Assembly: GCA_029931535.1 (NCBI GenBank)
Contig: JAQPZY010001689.1
Location: 1,391,501 to 1,455,500, forward strand
DNA from: Margaritifera margaritifera
Taxonomy: Eukaryota > Mollusca > Bivalvia > Unionida > Margaritiferidae
DNA length: 64,000 bases
Direction: 5' to 3'
In this document: piece by piece, positions 12,029 to 25,451 of the stretch
How the letters are laid out: each line of letters begins with the position of its first letter
Numbering within the stretch: the stretch's first letter is position 1
Position numbers and translations under genes: made by a program
Notes under the pieces: model-generated
What the model saw: only the letters and a program-made list of their open reading frames with translations
What the model was told of the DNA's origin: nothing
Databases searched by the model: none

Positions 12029-15000
12029 TTACCTGTTACATTGTACCACTCCTGCTCATGCGCTATGTTCTTGGAGTCCCTAACGTGTACTTCAGTAGTT
12101 CTGTATCCAATTTATACTATATTTGGAATATAAAAACATCTTAGATTACCTGGCTGCCAGTAGCATTCCTGTCCTAATGTCAAGTTTTTGGTACGGGGCC
12201 TATGGAGTCGTGGAGTTACGCCCTTTGATATATCGACAGCTCATCTTGGGAGCATAAACCATGTTTTTCATAAAATACATTTCACACATTTTGTGTTCTG
12301 TTTGATTTGCATTATTTAACAAGTGTAGTATTCCATACTGAGCTTGAGATTTTTTTCCAACCAATCACAGATGATGTTACTTTGGAAAGGTAGTTTCTGG
12401 TTGTTTGATAGTTGAAACTCAACTCAAACTCAAGCTCAGAGTTTTGGTTCCACTCGGGAGTTTGGAGCACTGCTGAAACTAAGGAAGACACGGGGCAAAG
12501 TTGTTTTACTCTACAACTCACAATGTAGAGAAATGTAACATACACTTACATGTTTTTCATCTACTTTGATTGACATTTATTATTTAAAACTCTCAGGAAA
12601 ACCATACGCTGTCTGAAGCAGAAAGCTGACAAAAATAATTGATTTTGTATGCTGTGGAAATGTATTTGAAATAGCACAGAGTACATTAACTTTGCTTGTC
12701 CTTGAAATATAGAAATTATTTTTCAGTGAAGGCATTCATATTTTTTAAAGTACACTAATTAAATTTTGAAATATGAAAACAAACTTAAAAGGTGATTGGC
12801 TCATTTCGTTATAGTTTACCTCTGAAGTTCAGGAAGTGAAAATAGCCATGCAGAGCTAGCAGTCTTTTATGAGATGAACATCAGAAGTAAAGCCTAGCTG
12901 CGTACTCTCAAACCCAAATCAACCAGTATCATTCAGATATCAAAATAAAGAAAATTATAGGTTCTTTAAACCTTGCCTAGGATACTCACATTTCTTTAAT
13001 TATAACAATGATTACCAGTGGGAATAATCAGGGAGATTACATTTCTTTACATTTTGAACCCTGTGCACAAATGTGAAACTCCAGAGAAGGGAATTGGGGA
13101 AAATCAGGGAAATACCTTTTCTTTAAATGATGAACTCTATGCAGTAATGATAATCTCCAGAGCAGAACCATTATGATCTCCTGGACTGATGTCATGTTAT
13201 GACTAAATCTTGAAGAGTTAACAAAGAGTCTGTACTGTTTTTGTGGATTTCACACTAGCTACCAGGGATTATTCTGGGTGTGTTTTAGTGTTGAAATTCC
13301 CTATCAGAGTCTTTAAAAATCAGAACGTACTTTGATTGCTTAATTTACAAATACATTCACAACAATAAGAATCCAGTGCAAGACAAGTTAATATTCTTTT
13401 TAATCAAAGTATTGAAGATGCAGTAAAGCTTCTATGTAAAAATTCAACTGTCCAGTTCACTGTGATCCAATCTGTACCATTACTTTACTGATAAAAAGAA
13501 TGAGATAGTAAATGCAAGTGCATGATTGATTTGACTATGCACATGCTCAGTGATCAATAAATATACTGATACAACCACTTAGCAGTTCTACAAATCTTAC
13601 CATCTTGTAGCTGAACCAGTTGGATGCCAGATTGAAACCCATTCATGTATGGGATAACACCCAGGGTGTTACTGAAGAAGGTTTCTGGAGAATTTGTTTA
13701 CTTATTTTTAGTTATAATATCTTTTTTAGTTAAGTTTTAGTATGTTTTGTCAAGATGGCAGCTTTTATAATAAGACATAGGTTTAATGAAAAGACTACTA
13801 GAAATGCAGTGACACGGTTCCTTGAGCATAATTTTACAATGTTAATGTACCATAACACTTGAAGAATGTTTGAAACGAGGAGAAAGCAATTCAGTGCACA
13901 GAGGTAGACATTTTTTTAAAATCCATGGTTGTCCCAGTGCAACCAGCATTGAAAATCTAGTTGCCCAGCAGATTTTTCAGGTTGCTCAGTAAATTACAGC
14001 AGTTGCCTCCCAAGATTGCTGTAATCAACATTTTTCACCAACTTTTGTCATAGATATAGTTAATCCTAATTGCACACAATACGTGTAACTCAGCGTCAGA
14101 CCTGCTAATGGAAAATGTCACACAAGTTTACACAAATAATAGAACAACTTTCTTATTGTGACAGTACCTTGTTGTCCATCAGCTTTCTAGTCGTTATCCA
14201 CTCCAGATCAGAAACTTGTCCATATTTTATGTTGATCTGAGTTTACATCATTATGGTTCATGTTTTCATTAATCTGACACTGTTAATCCTGTGTCTAAAC
14301 TGTCAGGGAGCTGTTAACTTTCCATGTGGGATTTTTGTTTAGACATTACCCAAAAGCCAGTGTAGTATGCAACAGCAATTGTGATTGGTTTAAGTATTTA
14401 AACTTACCATATTCCTTTAGCAAACATTTGCCAACAGTAGCAACTGTTACATGCTCTACAGTGAGTGCCTATTTCTTCAACAAAAAAATGAGAAAACATA
14501 ATACATGTACATGTAGTAGATCATAGACATTCAGTGTGTCAAGCCAAAGATGAAAGAAACTGCTACTGTATGTTGGTGTTTTGACAAAGAGAAACATTTG
14601 CAAGTGACATGTTTCTTTTGGGGTTCTTCTGGAGGAACTGTTAGTATAAACTGTAATTACTTATAATCAGATAGTGAGTAGCAGACATGTGGATTAGAGT
14701 GACCTCTTACCACCAACAATCACTCAACACTCAACTGCGGAATTATACGGAGATAATTCGGGCACCCTGCTAGAGGAACAATTCAATATTGAAATGTTTG
14801 TGCCTGGAAAATATGTACAATTCCATTATATTTGTTAATGTGATCATTTTTTAAAATAATATTGTTCATTTGCCTGACTGGGTTTTCATGTAGGAAAATT
14901 TGATAGCCCGTTCATTATATTTTAGTTGTCCTGGGCACCCAGGCACTGGATTTTTATACCCTTTGTGCAAAGACTACAAATTCAGGAGCAGACTGAGAGC

Positions 15001-15660
15001 TGCAGTGTTTCACGAACATAAGGAGTGGCCATAGAATATTCAGCTGGGCTGGTTCTCTAGGTTTATTGATATATTTCTGGTGCTGCATCCTTACAACACT
15101 TGTTCTAAAAAGAATAGACAAAAATCAATGACAACCCATTATATCAATGGGTGTATGTATCACAACAAAGTATGATTTTATCCAGTCCAAACCCATTATG
15201 CAAGCAGTGCAGAGGTAAATTGCCGTGTTTACTAATGATCGTAATTGCGGTCCTCTGGAAATAGGAACATAATCTAAAGAGCTCGCAATGTGAGCAAGGC
15301 CCCACTTTGGCTGTGCTCAGAGTTATCTTAATCTTGATTTTGATTATTGGTTGGGGCTATTTCTCACTGGATGTTTTTGCAATATTTGCTTGTGCAGAGC
15401 TGGACATAACAGTATTTTGTCAATATTGCTTGAGTTTTCCTTAAAGGTGGCAATATCCTAGGACAAAAATGAATCTTTAGATACTAAATCTGTAGGTAGA
15501 GTGTTCCGTGGTCTGACAGTATGTGGAATAAGACTTGGTTTAAAAACATTAGTTCTGTCACTACACAAAGCAGATTTGCAAAATTGATGCAATGAATATA
15601 CTACAGTTGTCAATATTTAGTTCTTTTTTAACAAATATAATAAGTTAAAGTTGAAGTTTG
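12029..15660. other. Unassigned AT-rich DNA
   Basis: About 3.6 kb read on both strands without a convincing exon, RNA gene or tandem array. The short open frames in it show no motif. It could be intron of SMG5 or intergenic. Confidence 0.4.
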
Positions 15661-15801
15661 TACGATTGTATAATAGTGCAACAGTCCTAAGTCTAGAAAA
15701 GATGTTGTACGATTGTATAATAGTGCAACAGTCCTAAGTCTAGAAAAGATGTTGTACGATTGTATAATAGTGCAACAGTCCTAAGTCTAGAAAAGATGTT
15801 G
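15661..15801. repeat. Tandem repeat, 47-bp unit, 3 identical copies
   Basis: TACGATTGTATAATAGTGCA begins at 15661, 15708 and 15755, each followed by the same CAGTCCTAAGTCTAGAAAAG stretch. Confidence 0.97.
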
Positions 15802-17151
15802 CATCCAAGAAGCAGTATGAACTGGATCATTATAATTCCAACAAACAGCCATGTGATGTAGAGATGGTCTGATGCCATCACAACACACACACAGTTTCAC
15901 TCACACATGCACACAGTAATACACACACACTTGATCCTGAACCTCTGTCTTTTTAACTCAAATGAAACATTTCTCATGCTCACTAAATTTGCTTGCATAT
16001 TTTTTGCATCCCCTTTCACTTCACTCCAACATACACGGTCTGCACCATTTGCTGCTCATAACCATTACAGAATGATCATTACATATTCTTGACTCTGTGC
16101 AGTATTTTCTAATGAGTACAGAAAGAAGTTAACACTAAAGGTGAGGAATATTTTTATATCTGCAGCTTACTGAAATTCTGCACATAACTAAGAATAAGCA
16201 ATGATTGTTTGGTAACTGGTTCCACATGGCAACTAGTGCAGACTCATACCAACACTAATTTAACTCTTATTTTACACATACCGGTATGTAATTTTCTCTC
16301 GGACAAACACACTTTTTCGCATTCCCTTGCAATGATCATTTATATCACCTGTATTTGTAAATGTCAGGAATGAATATTGTTATTAAGAATGATAATGTTC
16401 TAAGTTCATACTTAAAATTAACAAGGTTTAAAGTTAATTTTTGTTAAATTGATCCCTAGTTGACTTGAAATATTAATGAAATACATGTAAGAGATTTTTA
16501 GAGACTTGGAAACCTAATTTATTAAATATTTGTATATTTTCCATGATTTTTTTCCATTCATAGGCAAGAAATAACCACTTTAAAAAAAAAACAAATTCCT
16601 AATTTGGGCAGTTTGGGGGCAAAAATTCAAAATTCCATGGACCCTGGGCCCTGGTTTTGATTTGGAAGAAAAATCCTTGACCACAAACCATGAATGTAAT
16701 GCTATTTGCTTTTGTAAAAACAAAAACTCAATGCACAACATGAAATGATGTGATCATTACAATAAATATGATGTCACTTGTTAATTAAGTCTCTCATAGT
16801 GATATGAACTTTGGGATAAATTGGACATAAATTGACGTGGTTATGACTTCTACCTCTAATGAAGTAATGGAAAAGAAATTGCTTGTACAAAATAATCATA
16901 ATAACAGTGCTGTTAAATGGTAAATTCAACAAACAGTATATGTGACCTTAGGAAATCAGCAGCAATTTTTGACGTGCCGTTAATTGTCCACATCAGGCTT
17001 TCTGTTGCTGAAAACTGATATGATCTCAATAATTGTGTGATACAGTGTACTGAAAAATTCACTGACCAACATACAGTTTACTGAAAAATTAACTGACCAA
17101 CATACACTTTCTCTTATGTCTGTGACAAGAGGAGTCGTCGTTCCTCAACCT
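15802..17151. other. Unassigned; CA-rich patch
   Basis: A CA-rich stretch lies at about 15880-15940. A 30-bp phrase containing CTGACCAACATACA is doubled near 17045-17110. No gene was recognised. Confidence 0.45.
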
Positions 17152-17238
17152 AGACTCTGATCTGCTGGCACATTATGCAACGGCAGATCAGGGTCTATGT
17201 TGTTTGCATTTGGACCCGGCTTATACATGAGTATATGC
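17152..17238. mobile_element. Double-hairpin MITE (family C), half copy
   Basis: Only one hairpin (GACTCTGATCTGC / GGCAGATCAGGGTCTATG) and one end (GGCTTATACATGAGTATAT) are present. Confidence 0.7.
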
Positions 17239-17299
17239 GATATCTATTATTGTATGGGCAAATTTCATCCTTCTATTATTGTATAGACAAATTTCATCC

Positions 17300-17935
17300 A
17301 TCTATCACCCACTTTGTATGTTTAATCCCCTACTTGGTATGCTTAGTGCTCCATTTGGTATTCCCACTTCCTCATTGGTATGCTCAATTCCCCATTCAGT
17401 ACATGTATGTTCAGTCCTGCATTTGATATGTTCAGTTCCCCATTTTGTATGTTCAATCCCCCTTTTGGTATGTTCAGTGCATAGTTTGGTATGCTCAATC
17501 CTCCATTTGATGTGTTCAGTCCCACATTTTGTACACTCAGTGCCCCATTTGTATGCTCAATACCCCACTTGGTATGTTCAGTCACCCATTTGGTATGCTC
17601 AATGCTCCATTTGGTATTCCTAATTCCAATTTTTTATGCAGAAGGCCCCATTTGGTATGTTCAATGCCCCATTTGGTATGTTCAGTGTGCCATTTGGTAT
17701 GTTCATTCCCCCATTTGGCATGCTCAGTACCCAATTTGGTATATTCATTCCCCAATTTGGTATGCTCACTGCCCCATTTTGTATGTTTAGTTCCCCTATT
17801 TGGTATGTTTAGTCTCTTGGTGTATTCCCCATTTGGTATGTTCTCACTGCCCTATTTGGTGTGTTCAATGAACCGTTTGGTATGTTCAGTTTCCCATTTG
17901 CTATGTTCATTGCCTCATTTGGTATCCGGGAGCAA
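17300..17935. repeat. Minisatellite, 21-bp unit, about 30 copies
   Basis: The unit is CCCCATTTGGTATGTTCAGT plus about one base. Because 21 is a multiple of three, several frames stay open over the array; one runs 17529-18059 with a 7-residue period (PHLVCS-like). The array explains these frames and no gene is called. Confidence 0.95.
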
Positions 17936-18215
17936 GCACATTTTTATTAACAAAGAGAACCAAGACCCAAGTCCAGCTATGAAAATCAAACCTATTTGTA
18001 CTTGTCATTACAGGGGTGATTTATCCACTGGTCTGTTGCCTGTGCTGAGTGAGTTTTGACTCAGGCCAGCTGAAGTTTCCAGAATTGAGATCACTGGGAC
18101 AGTCAGTTTTTTTCAAGATGATGACTGTAAATTTGTCTTATTATCCAATTTGGGTATCATTTCTTGTGCAATTGAAATTTTAGGTTGATATTCTGCTTTT
18201 ATAGACTATCAACCA

Positions 18216-18430
18216 TATATACTCATGTATAGGCCCAGTCCAAATGCAAACAACATAGATCCTGATCTGCTGTCACATAATGCACCGGCAGATCAGGGTC
18301 TATGTTTTTTGTTCTGCTGATTAGTCCCTACAAACTGCATAGACCCAGATCTGCTAGCACATTATGCGACGGCAGATCTGGGTCTTTGCAGTTTGCAATT
18401 GGTTTCGGCTTATACACAAGTATAGACGGT
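18216..18430. mobile_element. Double-hairpin MITE (family C), inverted orientation
   Basis: The GTTGTTTGCATTTGGAC-type hairpin comes first and the CAGATCTGGGTCT hairpin second, the reverse of the copy at 11811. Ends are TATATACTCATGTATAGGCC and GGCTTATACACAAGTATAG. Confidence 0.8.
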
Positions 18431-19291
18431 ATTATCGCAGTAGCATATATATTGTTTACAGCAGGGTACCACATGACATTGTATGTAAACTGAACTTACA
18501 CAAAATGCTATTGGTCGAAATAAAGTTTTCAGCCAATCATTGCATATGTTGCTCTGATTATTCAGTTTTAATTGCAATATGTAAGTGATCTGTTATTTTG
18601 TATTGGCATGTTGAATTTAGGATATGTATTTGTAGAAATGGAATGATCTTTAACATTCTACTAAAATCAGAATAATGTCATGTGTATAGTTCTAGTCAAA
18701 TTTAGTTGGTTTTTCATGAAAGTATTGTATCTCAAAAGTTTATCAATGGTTTCTTCTTTCCTTGTATTCTATTATTGAAACTTCTTGCAGTATTTATAGT
18801 AAAGTTGGACCAAATTTGGTGTAAAAGTAGGACCAATTACATCGCTGATGGGCCCGGTACTTTCCGAATTGAATGGTCCTGCAAGTCAGCACAAAATCAT
18901 ACCATAAGTCGACCCCTGCATTATTTTAAACTTCATATTAAAGAAACTTTTATTTCTTTAGTAGCTAGCCACTTTTAGAATACTGGAACATCTGTACATG
19001 TTAGGAAAGAAAATAATTGGCATAAGAAGAATTTGAGATTCTTTGGACCATAACAACCTTGTAACAAGGACCATAACAACCTTGTAACAAGGAAAGGTCT
19101 TGTTTGTGGTTAATTAAAGTCTAGGGCACAGAGTTCTGATTGAACTAGAAGTACAAGAGATGGATATTTTATGAGCTAAGCAAATGAAAAAACTAACAAT
19201 TGTGTTTTCAATAGTTCAATGAAACATAAATATTGCTTGCAGTTCTTTGATAACCGATATTCACTTCCAGGCAGTAAATACTGTAAATACT
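18431..19291. other. Unassigned DNA
   Basis: GGACCATAACAACCTTGTAA is doubled near 19047-19092. A 90-codon frame at 18706-18978 shows no recognisable domain. Confidence 0.4.
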
Positions 19292-19575
19292 GAGTTGGTA
19301 TAAATACACACAGCTACCAGCTTGCTTACGATGTCAGTGCTGGAGACTGAGTTGGTATAAACACACACAGCTACCATCTTGCTTACAATGTCTGTGCTGG
19401 AGAACGAGTTGGTATAAATACGCACAGCTACCAGCTTGCTTACAGTGTCTGTGCTGGAGACTGAGTTGGTATAAACACACACAGCTACCATCTTGCTTAC
19501 AGTGTCTGTGCTGGAGAATGAGTTGGTATAAACACACACAGCTACCAGCTTGCTTACAGTGTCTGTGCTGGAGGG
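19292..19575. repeat. Tandem repeat, 57-bp unit, 5 copies
   Basis: GAGTTGGTATAAACACACAC begins at 19292, 19349, 19406, 19463 and 19520. A 57-bp unit equals 19 codons, so overlapping - strand frames of 108-112 codons stay open. They are repeat by-products. Confidence 0.97.
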
Positions 19576-19718
19576 TATGCAAATGCCAGAGGAAGCCAAC
19601 TGTATTCTTAGTATATAAATACACAGAGACAGAGGTAAAAAATACTATCCAGTGATACATTATATTTTTACCCTAAATCGTTGTTTAATTGCACACATAT
19701 ATTACTGTGGGCTTCCTC

Positions 19719-19784
19719 TAGCATAACATTGAAGGTTGACTAGCATAACATTGAAGGTTGACTAGCATAACATTGAAGGTTGAC
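19719..19784. repeat. Tandem repeat, 22-bp unit, 3 copies
   Basis: TAGCATAACATTGAAGGTTG repeated three times without change. Confidence 0.97.
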
Positions 19785-20739
19785 ATTTGATGTGATTTTG
19801 GCATGCAGGCTCTTGCAGACTTTTTGTTATTTCATGTATATCACAATCTGCATATTTATTTATTGTGGGTATTATTACATCAGTTTGTCCAAACTATTCT
19901 TCCATGACAAATTGCCACATGAAGAGTTTCTATACCCAAATTTGAGTCATAAGGTGAAAAACATCCCCTTGAGCAAAAAATGAACATTTTGACAGTTTGT
20001 GTAGTTTTAAAAAAACCCATCTTTTATAAATATAATACAGTTTATCTCATGCACATATGAATAGTAGTAAAAACACAATATTTTGCATGTATATATATGA
20101 TTACTTAGTTTAGCCTAATCTTTCATGATTTATATCCCTGTAGAATGATATTATGAACATCTTGACTGCAGAAGTTAAGTAATTAGTTCCTTCAGGTCAC
20201 CTGGCAGCCATTAAGCAGTGCTGTTATTGGTATAAGTGGCCCTAATAAACCCATCTCACCTAATTCCAGACCACTTATCTTCCTGTCAGTTTTCATTCAG
20301 TTGGCACCTTTATCAGAATAATGCATAGGCTCAGAAACATAAAATTTTCCATGCAGCAAGACCTCAGTATGAACTGCATACATCTTATGGTTTCTCAAGT
20401 ACCTTTAATACTGGAATTTACAGAGGAAAGTTGGTAGCCTAAGTACACTCATAAACTAGTGCAAAAATGGCAAAAAAATCTCCAAGACTGGGACATCATT
20501 ATGATTTTATGAGAACTTTTTGTTCCCAGAAAAGCATTAAAATAAATTGTCATTGCTAGTAATTTGATGCTTGGCCTTCACGTCTGAGAATGACTCAGAT
20601 TATACAAGTGCATCCATTCATAAATAGTAACATCACACTTTTATAATTTTTTCTTCAGTTTTATTCATTGTGATAAAAACACCTTTTGTAGAGTCCCATG
20701 TTAGTGGGAAGCATGACAATCACTATTCCGCTGGTATAA
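19785..20739. other. Unassigned AT-rich DNA
   Basis: No supported feature. Confidence 0.4.
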
Positions 20740-21420
20740 TTGTCATCAACAGTTTGTTAGGGTTTTCATTAAAGTTTTTCATTTGCATATATTTCCCAAA
20801 CCCCTTGATAGATTCTCATCATACTTGGCTTGAATCATTATGAAGCTAAGATAATTCATTCTATGACATGCTTTATTTTCCCTTTTGATCTTGGGGTCAA
20901 GATCTCAGTCATAGCAAATTGGTATTGAAGTTTCGTTTAAAGTATTTTCATTTGCATATATTGATTTAACTCCCTGATGGATTTTCTTCGTATGTGGGCT
21001 GAATCATTATCAAGCTAAGACAATTCATTCTTCGACACACTTGGTAGCCTTTTCTACCTTGGGGTCAAGGTCACTGTAGACAGTTTGTGTTTGGTGAAAG
21101 CTTTTTTTCATTTGCTTATATTTCCAAAACCCCTACATACATTCTCAACTTGGACAAATCATTATGAAGCTAATTCAGTTCATTCTGTGACATGCTTGCT
21201 TGCCACTTTGACCAAGGGGTCATGGTCACATAGAAAATTTGCATCTAGGTCTTTGTTAAAGTTCTTGCATTTACTGATATTTACTAAACACCTTAAGGGA
21301 TTTTCTTTATACTTTGGACGAATCTTTATCAAGCTTATACAATTCATTCAATCAACCTTTTGACCATGGGGTCAAGGTCAGATGTTTTACAGCAATGCTT
21401 TAATTGTGGGCTCGACTTCA
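20740..21420. repeat. Degenerate long-unit repeat, about 150 bp, 4 units
   Basis: Each unit has a CATTTGCATATATTTCC-like start, a GAATCATTATGAAGCTAAGA-like middle, and a TTGGGGTCAAGGTCA-like end. It is related in style to the arrays at 3380 and 52540. The 92-codon frame inside (21085-21363) is a by-product. Confidence 0.75.
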
Positions 21421-22137
21421 GGCCCTCGTCTTCTTGTTTATTAGATTCTCAATCTGTAGGAATAGAGTTGATATTGAAATGGATCCTGAAATTCTAATGG
21501 CTCTTGCTGGACATTTTTTTTCCAAATATTAACATGGTTGCCATATATTTATAAAATTTAATATGAAAACATTAAAAGTGATATAATAATTTGTGACAAA
21601 GGAGAAAACATTGATATACCTAATAATTAAATGTACCAAAAATTCTGCATTTTTCAGTTCTGGATTTGCTGCTGCTTTAGTATTAGTATTATCCTTCCTT
21701 GATTCACTGGTTTCCTTTTAGACTAGCTGTTTATACAAATCATTATTTCTTTCAAAAACTGTGCTCTTGAATTTCACCCAACAACATTATTTTATTCTGC
21801 TCTAATAATTTTAAAAAAAAATTATTGAATGAGAACAACTAGACTTGCTACCTCGAAAATATGTAACACCTAATTGACTGGCATTACTGGTGAAGTTTTA
21901 TTTGATTTCGTCCAAGATAAGTCATGGAGGATGATAATAAAAGTTCGTTGTTGTTGCTAGTATCTTTTTTTCTTAGTTTGGACCGAAGCTTCATATATTT
22001 TAATTTAAAGGTATGATGCGCTGACACACTGTGACACAATATAGTTATAAAAAAACTTGGTGTCAGGGACTGATGTAATGTTGATAGTACAGGCCCTGAG
22101 GTAACTTCAAACTGTTCAGTTGTAGGAATTTTTCCAA
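21421..22137. other. Unassigned DNA
   Basis: No supported feature. Confidence 0.4.
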
Positions 22138-22371
22138 GGGGCAGACCATTTAATTTTTGGCTGGGGGAAGGCGGGCTGGGGTTTTTTATACACAACTTTT
22201 CGCCCCCAAATAGCTTGAAAAAAATATTCTTGCTCAGATTTGTAGAAAAAAAGAACTAATCTTATCATTATATTAGTTAAAAATAAAATCTTGAGGTAAA
22301 AGAGACAAAATATCCTGGTTAGAAAGAAAATTCCAGGTCAACTCTCCCCAGAAAATTGAATGATCAGCCCC
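22138..22371. mobile_element. Short MITE, family D, copy 2
   Basis: The left end GGGGCAGACCATTTAATTTT is matched on the opposite strand at the right end by GGGGCTGATCATTCAATTTT. It shares terminal sequence and a G-rich subterminal run with the copy at 10745. Confidence 0.6.
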
Positions 22372-24284
22372 AGAGTCTGTGAGATATGCTTTCACACCTC
22401 TTTTATTATAGTGGTTTGTTGACTGTAGAGTGTTTAAACAATTGTGAAAAATAATGACCAAACAAGCTTAGTCGGTGATACCTTTATTGATTGTCTGACA
22501 AAGAACCATTGTGTAAACTAGACCTAGTAACCTTTGAATTAATCTTTGTTGGTGACATTTAATTGATTGTCCAAAAGAGATACAGTCTGTAAACTAGACT
22601 TAGTGAGCTTTGAATTTTACTTTGCTTAGGTGTTTATTTGACAGTTTAATGGATAAACAAATTAAAGACGATATAATGATATTTGAGATATCCAGTGACC
22701 AATAAGCTGGTCAAAATCTTTGATATGTCAGACATATCCAGCAAATACAGTGATTTCAGGATATATATACACACACTTAGTGCACCCCTAGTGATCATCT
22801 TTGAGTATACTTATGCTTGGGTACTTACAATGTTCCATTTGATTCCTCTCTCATATCAATTTCAAAACTAAACATTGGGTGATAGACAGAAATGTCTCTG
22901 TATTGTTCAAATCAGTTTTAGGCCATAGCTTCAGTTCAAGTTTCTGTCCCAATTAAGTTTAATCCATCACATAGGTCTTTTATGAACTGGATAGCAGGTA
23001 AATATGCACAGGAAGATGGTGGATTTTCATCATTTGCATACCATGGGGATGGGGTAATAGAACAGCTATAAAACCTGCATGCCATCTATAAATGGGCATT
23101 GCTGCTGCACATAAACTGACCTTAGTTTTACTTCTGGATGATCTTTGCTATCAGACTATGCCCCCCCACCCCCATTCCTGCCAAGCAGCAGTGGGAGGGG
23201 GGAAGGCAGGGGCCCATGAGCTCTGTTTGAGATAACAGCTAACTGGTACACATCTGTCAGCAATTCTGATAAGACAGTACTGATTTCCAGATGCTTCTGT
23301 CATTGTGTTTTCTCTGTAAATATGCTGTTCATTCTCTCTGAAATGAATTTCTAGCATCTTAATGGAATCTGCATGCACCTGATAAGACTAGCTATCAGCA
23401 GAATTTAGTTTTTGACTTACTACACAGGCCCTAAAAAATATGTAAGCAAATGTACCAGTATTTGAGATTTTACCAGTAGTCCTCCCAGACTATTCAGCTT
23501 GGTTATTACACTGTGGCATATTGTAAAAATAAGATCTGATTTATATTCTCTCTCAGCAATATTTGCAACCAGAGCCAGAAATAAATGGTATGAACAATTA
23601 TGGTACAGTATTACAAGTTTTTGAACCTACGCAGGATAAAGCTATAACCAGGGGTTGATAATTTATTGGTCACTGGGAGAAAGTTTATATCTACTTATCA
23701 CAGTATTGATCTTTTTTTTGCGGAGAGGGGTCCTGGATCACTTCTACCCTTTTTTACACCAGCATTTTAGGTCAACCCAGGTCAGACCCTGGGCTTGCCT
23801 TCACCCAGTTTTATTTTCACACTTGTATGTTAGGCTGACCTTGGGGAAATGCAGGGCCAGCCTAATTGTGGGCACCCCTTGGGGTGGGGATGGGGTGTAG
23901 TCCATGGACAGCCCAGGTTTTGCTTGGCCATGGACTAGTTAGGGAAATGGAAAATAACCACGTCTCTGTCATGCGTACAACCTTTTTATGAGTGTTCCTC
24001 TGGTTTTTATGTCACTCCTTGATGAAGAATATTTGAAGTTTTGCCACATGGTTATGGTGGCAGTGGTCAGCTAAGGAATAACAAATTTACAATTAAGAAA
24101 GGTTGCTTACTCAGGGTGACCCAAATTTAGGATGGCTCTGGACCATCTGTAATGGTGAAAAGGGTATTAGCCAGATTTCTGGGTATATCCATGTCCAGGC
24201 CATATCATGTTGTTAGCACATGGCAATCCCTCTTCTGTATCTACTCTGCATAACATGCACACAAGTACAAACCCTGATTTTATG
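22372..24284. other. Unassigned DNA
   Basis: A C-rich/G-rich pair at about 23160-23215 could fold on itself. No gene, array or RNA was recognised. Confidence 0.4.
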
Positions 24285-24773
24285 GTCTGATTTTATGGTT
24301 CTTTATGCTATGACAGATCTGGGTCTACACTGTTCATCTTAACATTTCAAGCCAATAGCCTAGACCCATTTCTAATGGTGCTTTATACTATGGCAGATCT
24401 GGGTCTGTGCTGTTACCCTTATCATTTCAAGCCAGTCGCCTAGACCTAGATTTGATGGTGCTTTACGCTATGGCAGATCTGGGTCTATGCTCTACCCCTT
24501 ATAATTTAAAGCCAGTTGCCTAGACCTCGATTTGATGGTGCTTTATGCTATGACAGTTCTGTGTCTATGCTATACCCCTTATCATTTCAAGCCAGTCGCC
24601 TAGACCTAGATTTGATGGTGCTTTACGCTATGGCAGATCTGGGTCTATGCTGTACCCCTTATAATTTAAAGCCAGTTGCCTAGACCTCGATTTGATGGTG
24701 CTTTATGCTATGACAGATCTGTGTCTATGCTATACCCCTTATCATTTCAAGCCAGTTGCCTAGAACTAGATTG
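24285..24773. repeat. Satellite, 80-bp unit, about 6 copies, MITE-hairpin-like
   Basis: GCCTAGACC or a near variant begins at 24358, 24438, 24518, 24598, 24678 and 24758, a strict 80-bp period. Each unit holds an imperfect stem, AGACCTAGATTTG with CAGATCTGGGTCT, around a GGTGCTTTA(C/T)GCTATGG loop. This is the same stem as hairpin 1 of MITE family C. A further piece continues after the SINE (25029-25085). Confidence 0.9.
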
Positions 24774-25030
24774 GGGCCCCAGGTGGCTGAGTGGTCTAAG
24801 GCGCTTGCCTTTACTGATCACTGCCATCTCACCTCTGTCTGCGTGGGTTCGAGTCTTGGGTTCGGCTAATGTGGTCATGCGAAAAGCTTGCCATTAGCTT
24901 CCCATGGGTCTATGGTTCTTCCTGGGATTTTCCCGGGTTCTTCCTCCACCAGATATACTGGCTGCCATGTATAGCCTATCATGTGCTGAAAAATGGCGTT
25001 AAACCCATAAAAACCAAACCAAACCAAACT
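24774..25030 (+). mobile_element. tRNA-derived SINE, family A, copy 3
   Basis: Best head of the three: CAGGTGGCTGAGTGGTCTAA, GTGGGTTCGAGTC, then the central block and ATGGCGTTAAACCC with a CCAAA tail. It lies inside the 80-bp satellite. The flanks CTAGAACTAGATT (left) and CTAGACCTAGACTT (right) may be a target duplication, although the array itself could give the same match. Confidence 0.9.
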
Positions 25031-25451
25031 AGACCTAGACTTGATGGTGCTTCATGCTATGGCTCATCTTGGTCCATGCTGTTTGTAGGTTGATGTGTCA
25101 TATAACAGGTAAATACAATATTTGTTGCAGCTGGCAAAAGTAATAAATGTTTCTCAGTATTTTAAGAATCAACACATACAGAAATAATCACAGGTAAATC
25201 ATGCTAGAGTTATTGTAAGAGCTATTTTCATGCATTAACACAAGTTGTTATGAGTATGCTGGATTGAGCAAAAGGTTGAGGAAAGACCTGTATGTGGTCA
25301 CTGTGCTTCTTATGGTGAAGTTAATGCAAATGTGTACCCATGCTTTGATACTTAAAACCATGTACCTTTACAAGTGTCCTTAATGACAATATCTTTAATA
25401 TTTTCTTTGTTTAACTTTCTTCTCAGGATTTTCTTTTTTCTTTCTTTGCAG

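Noticed and set aside
17529..18059. 176-codon frame
   Set aside because: Product of a 21-bp minisatellite.
19261..19660. Two overlapping - strand frames of 108-112 codons
   Set aside because: Product of a 57-bp tandem repeat (19 codons).
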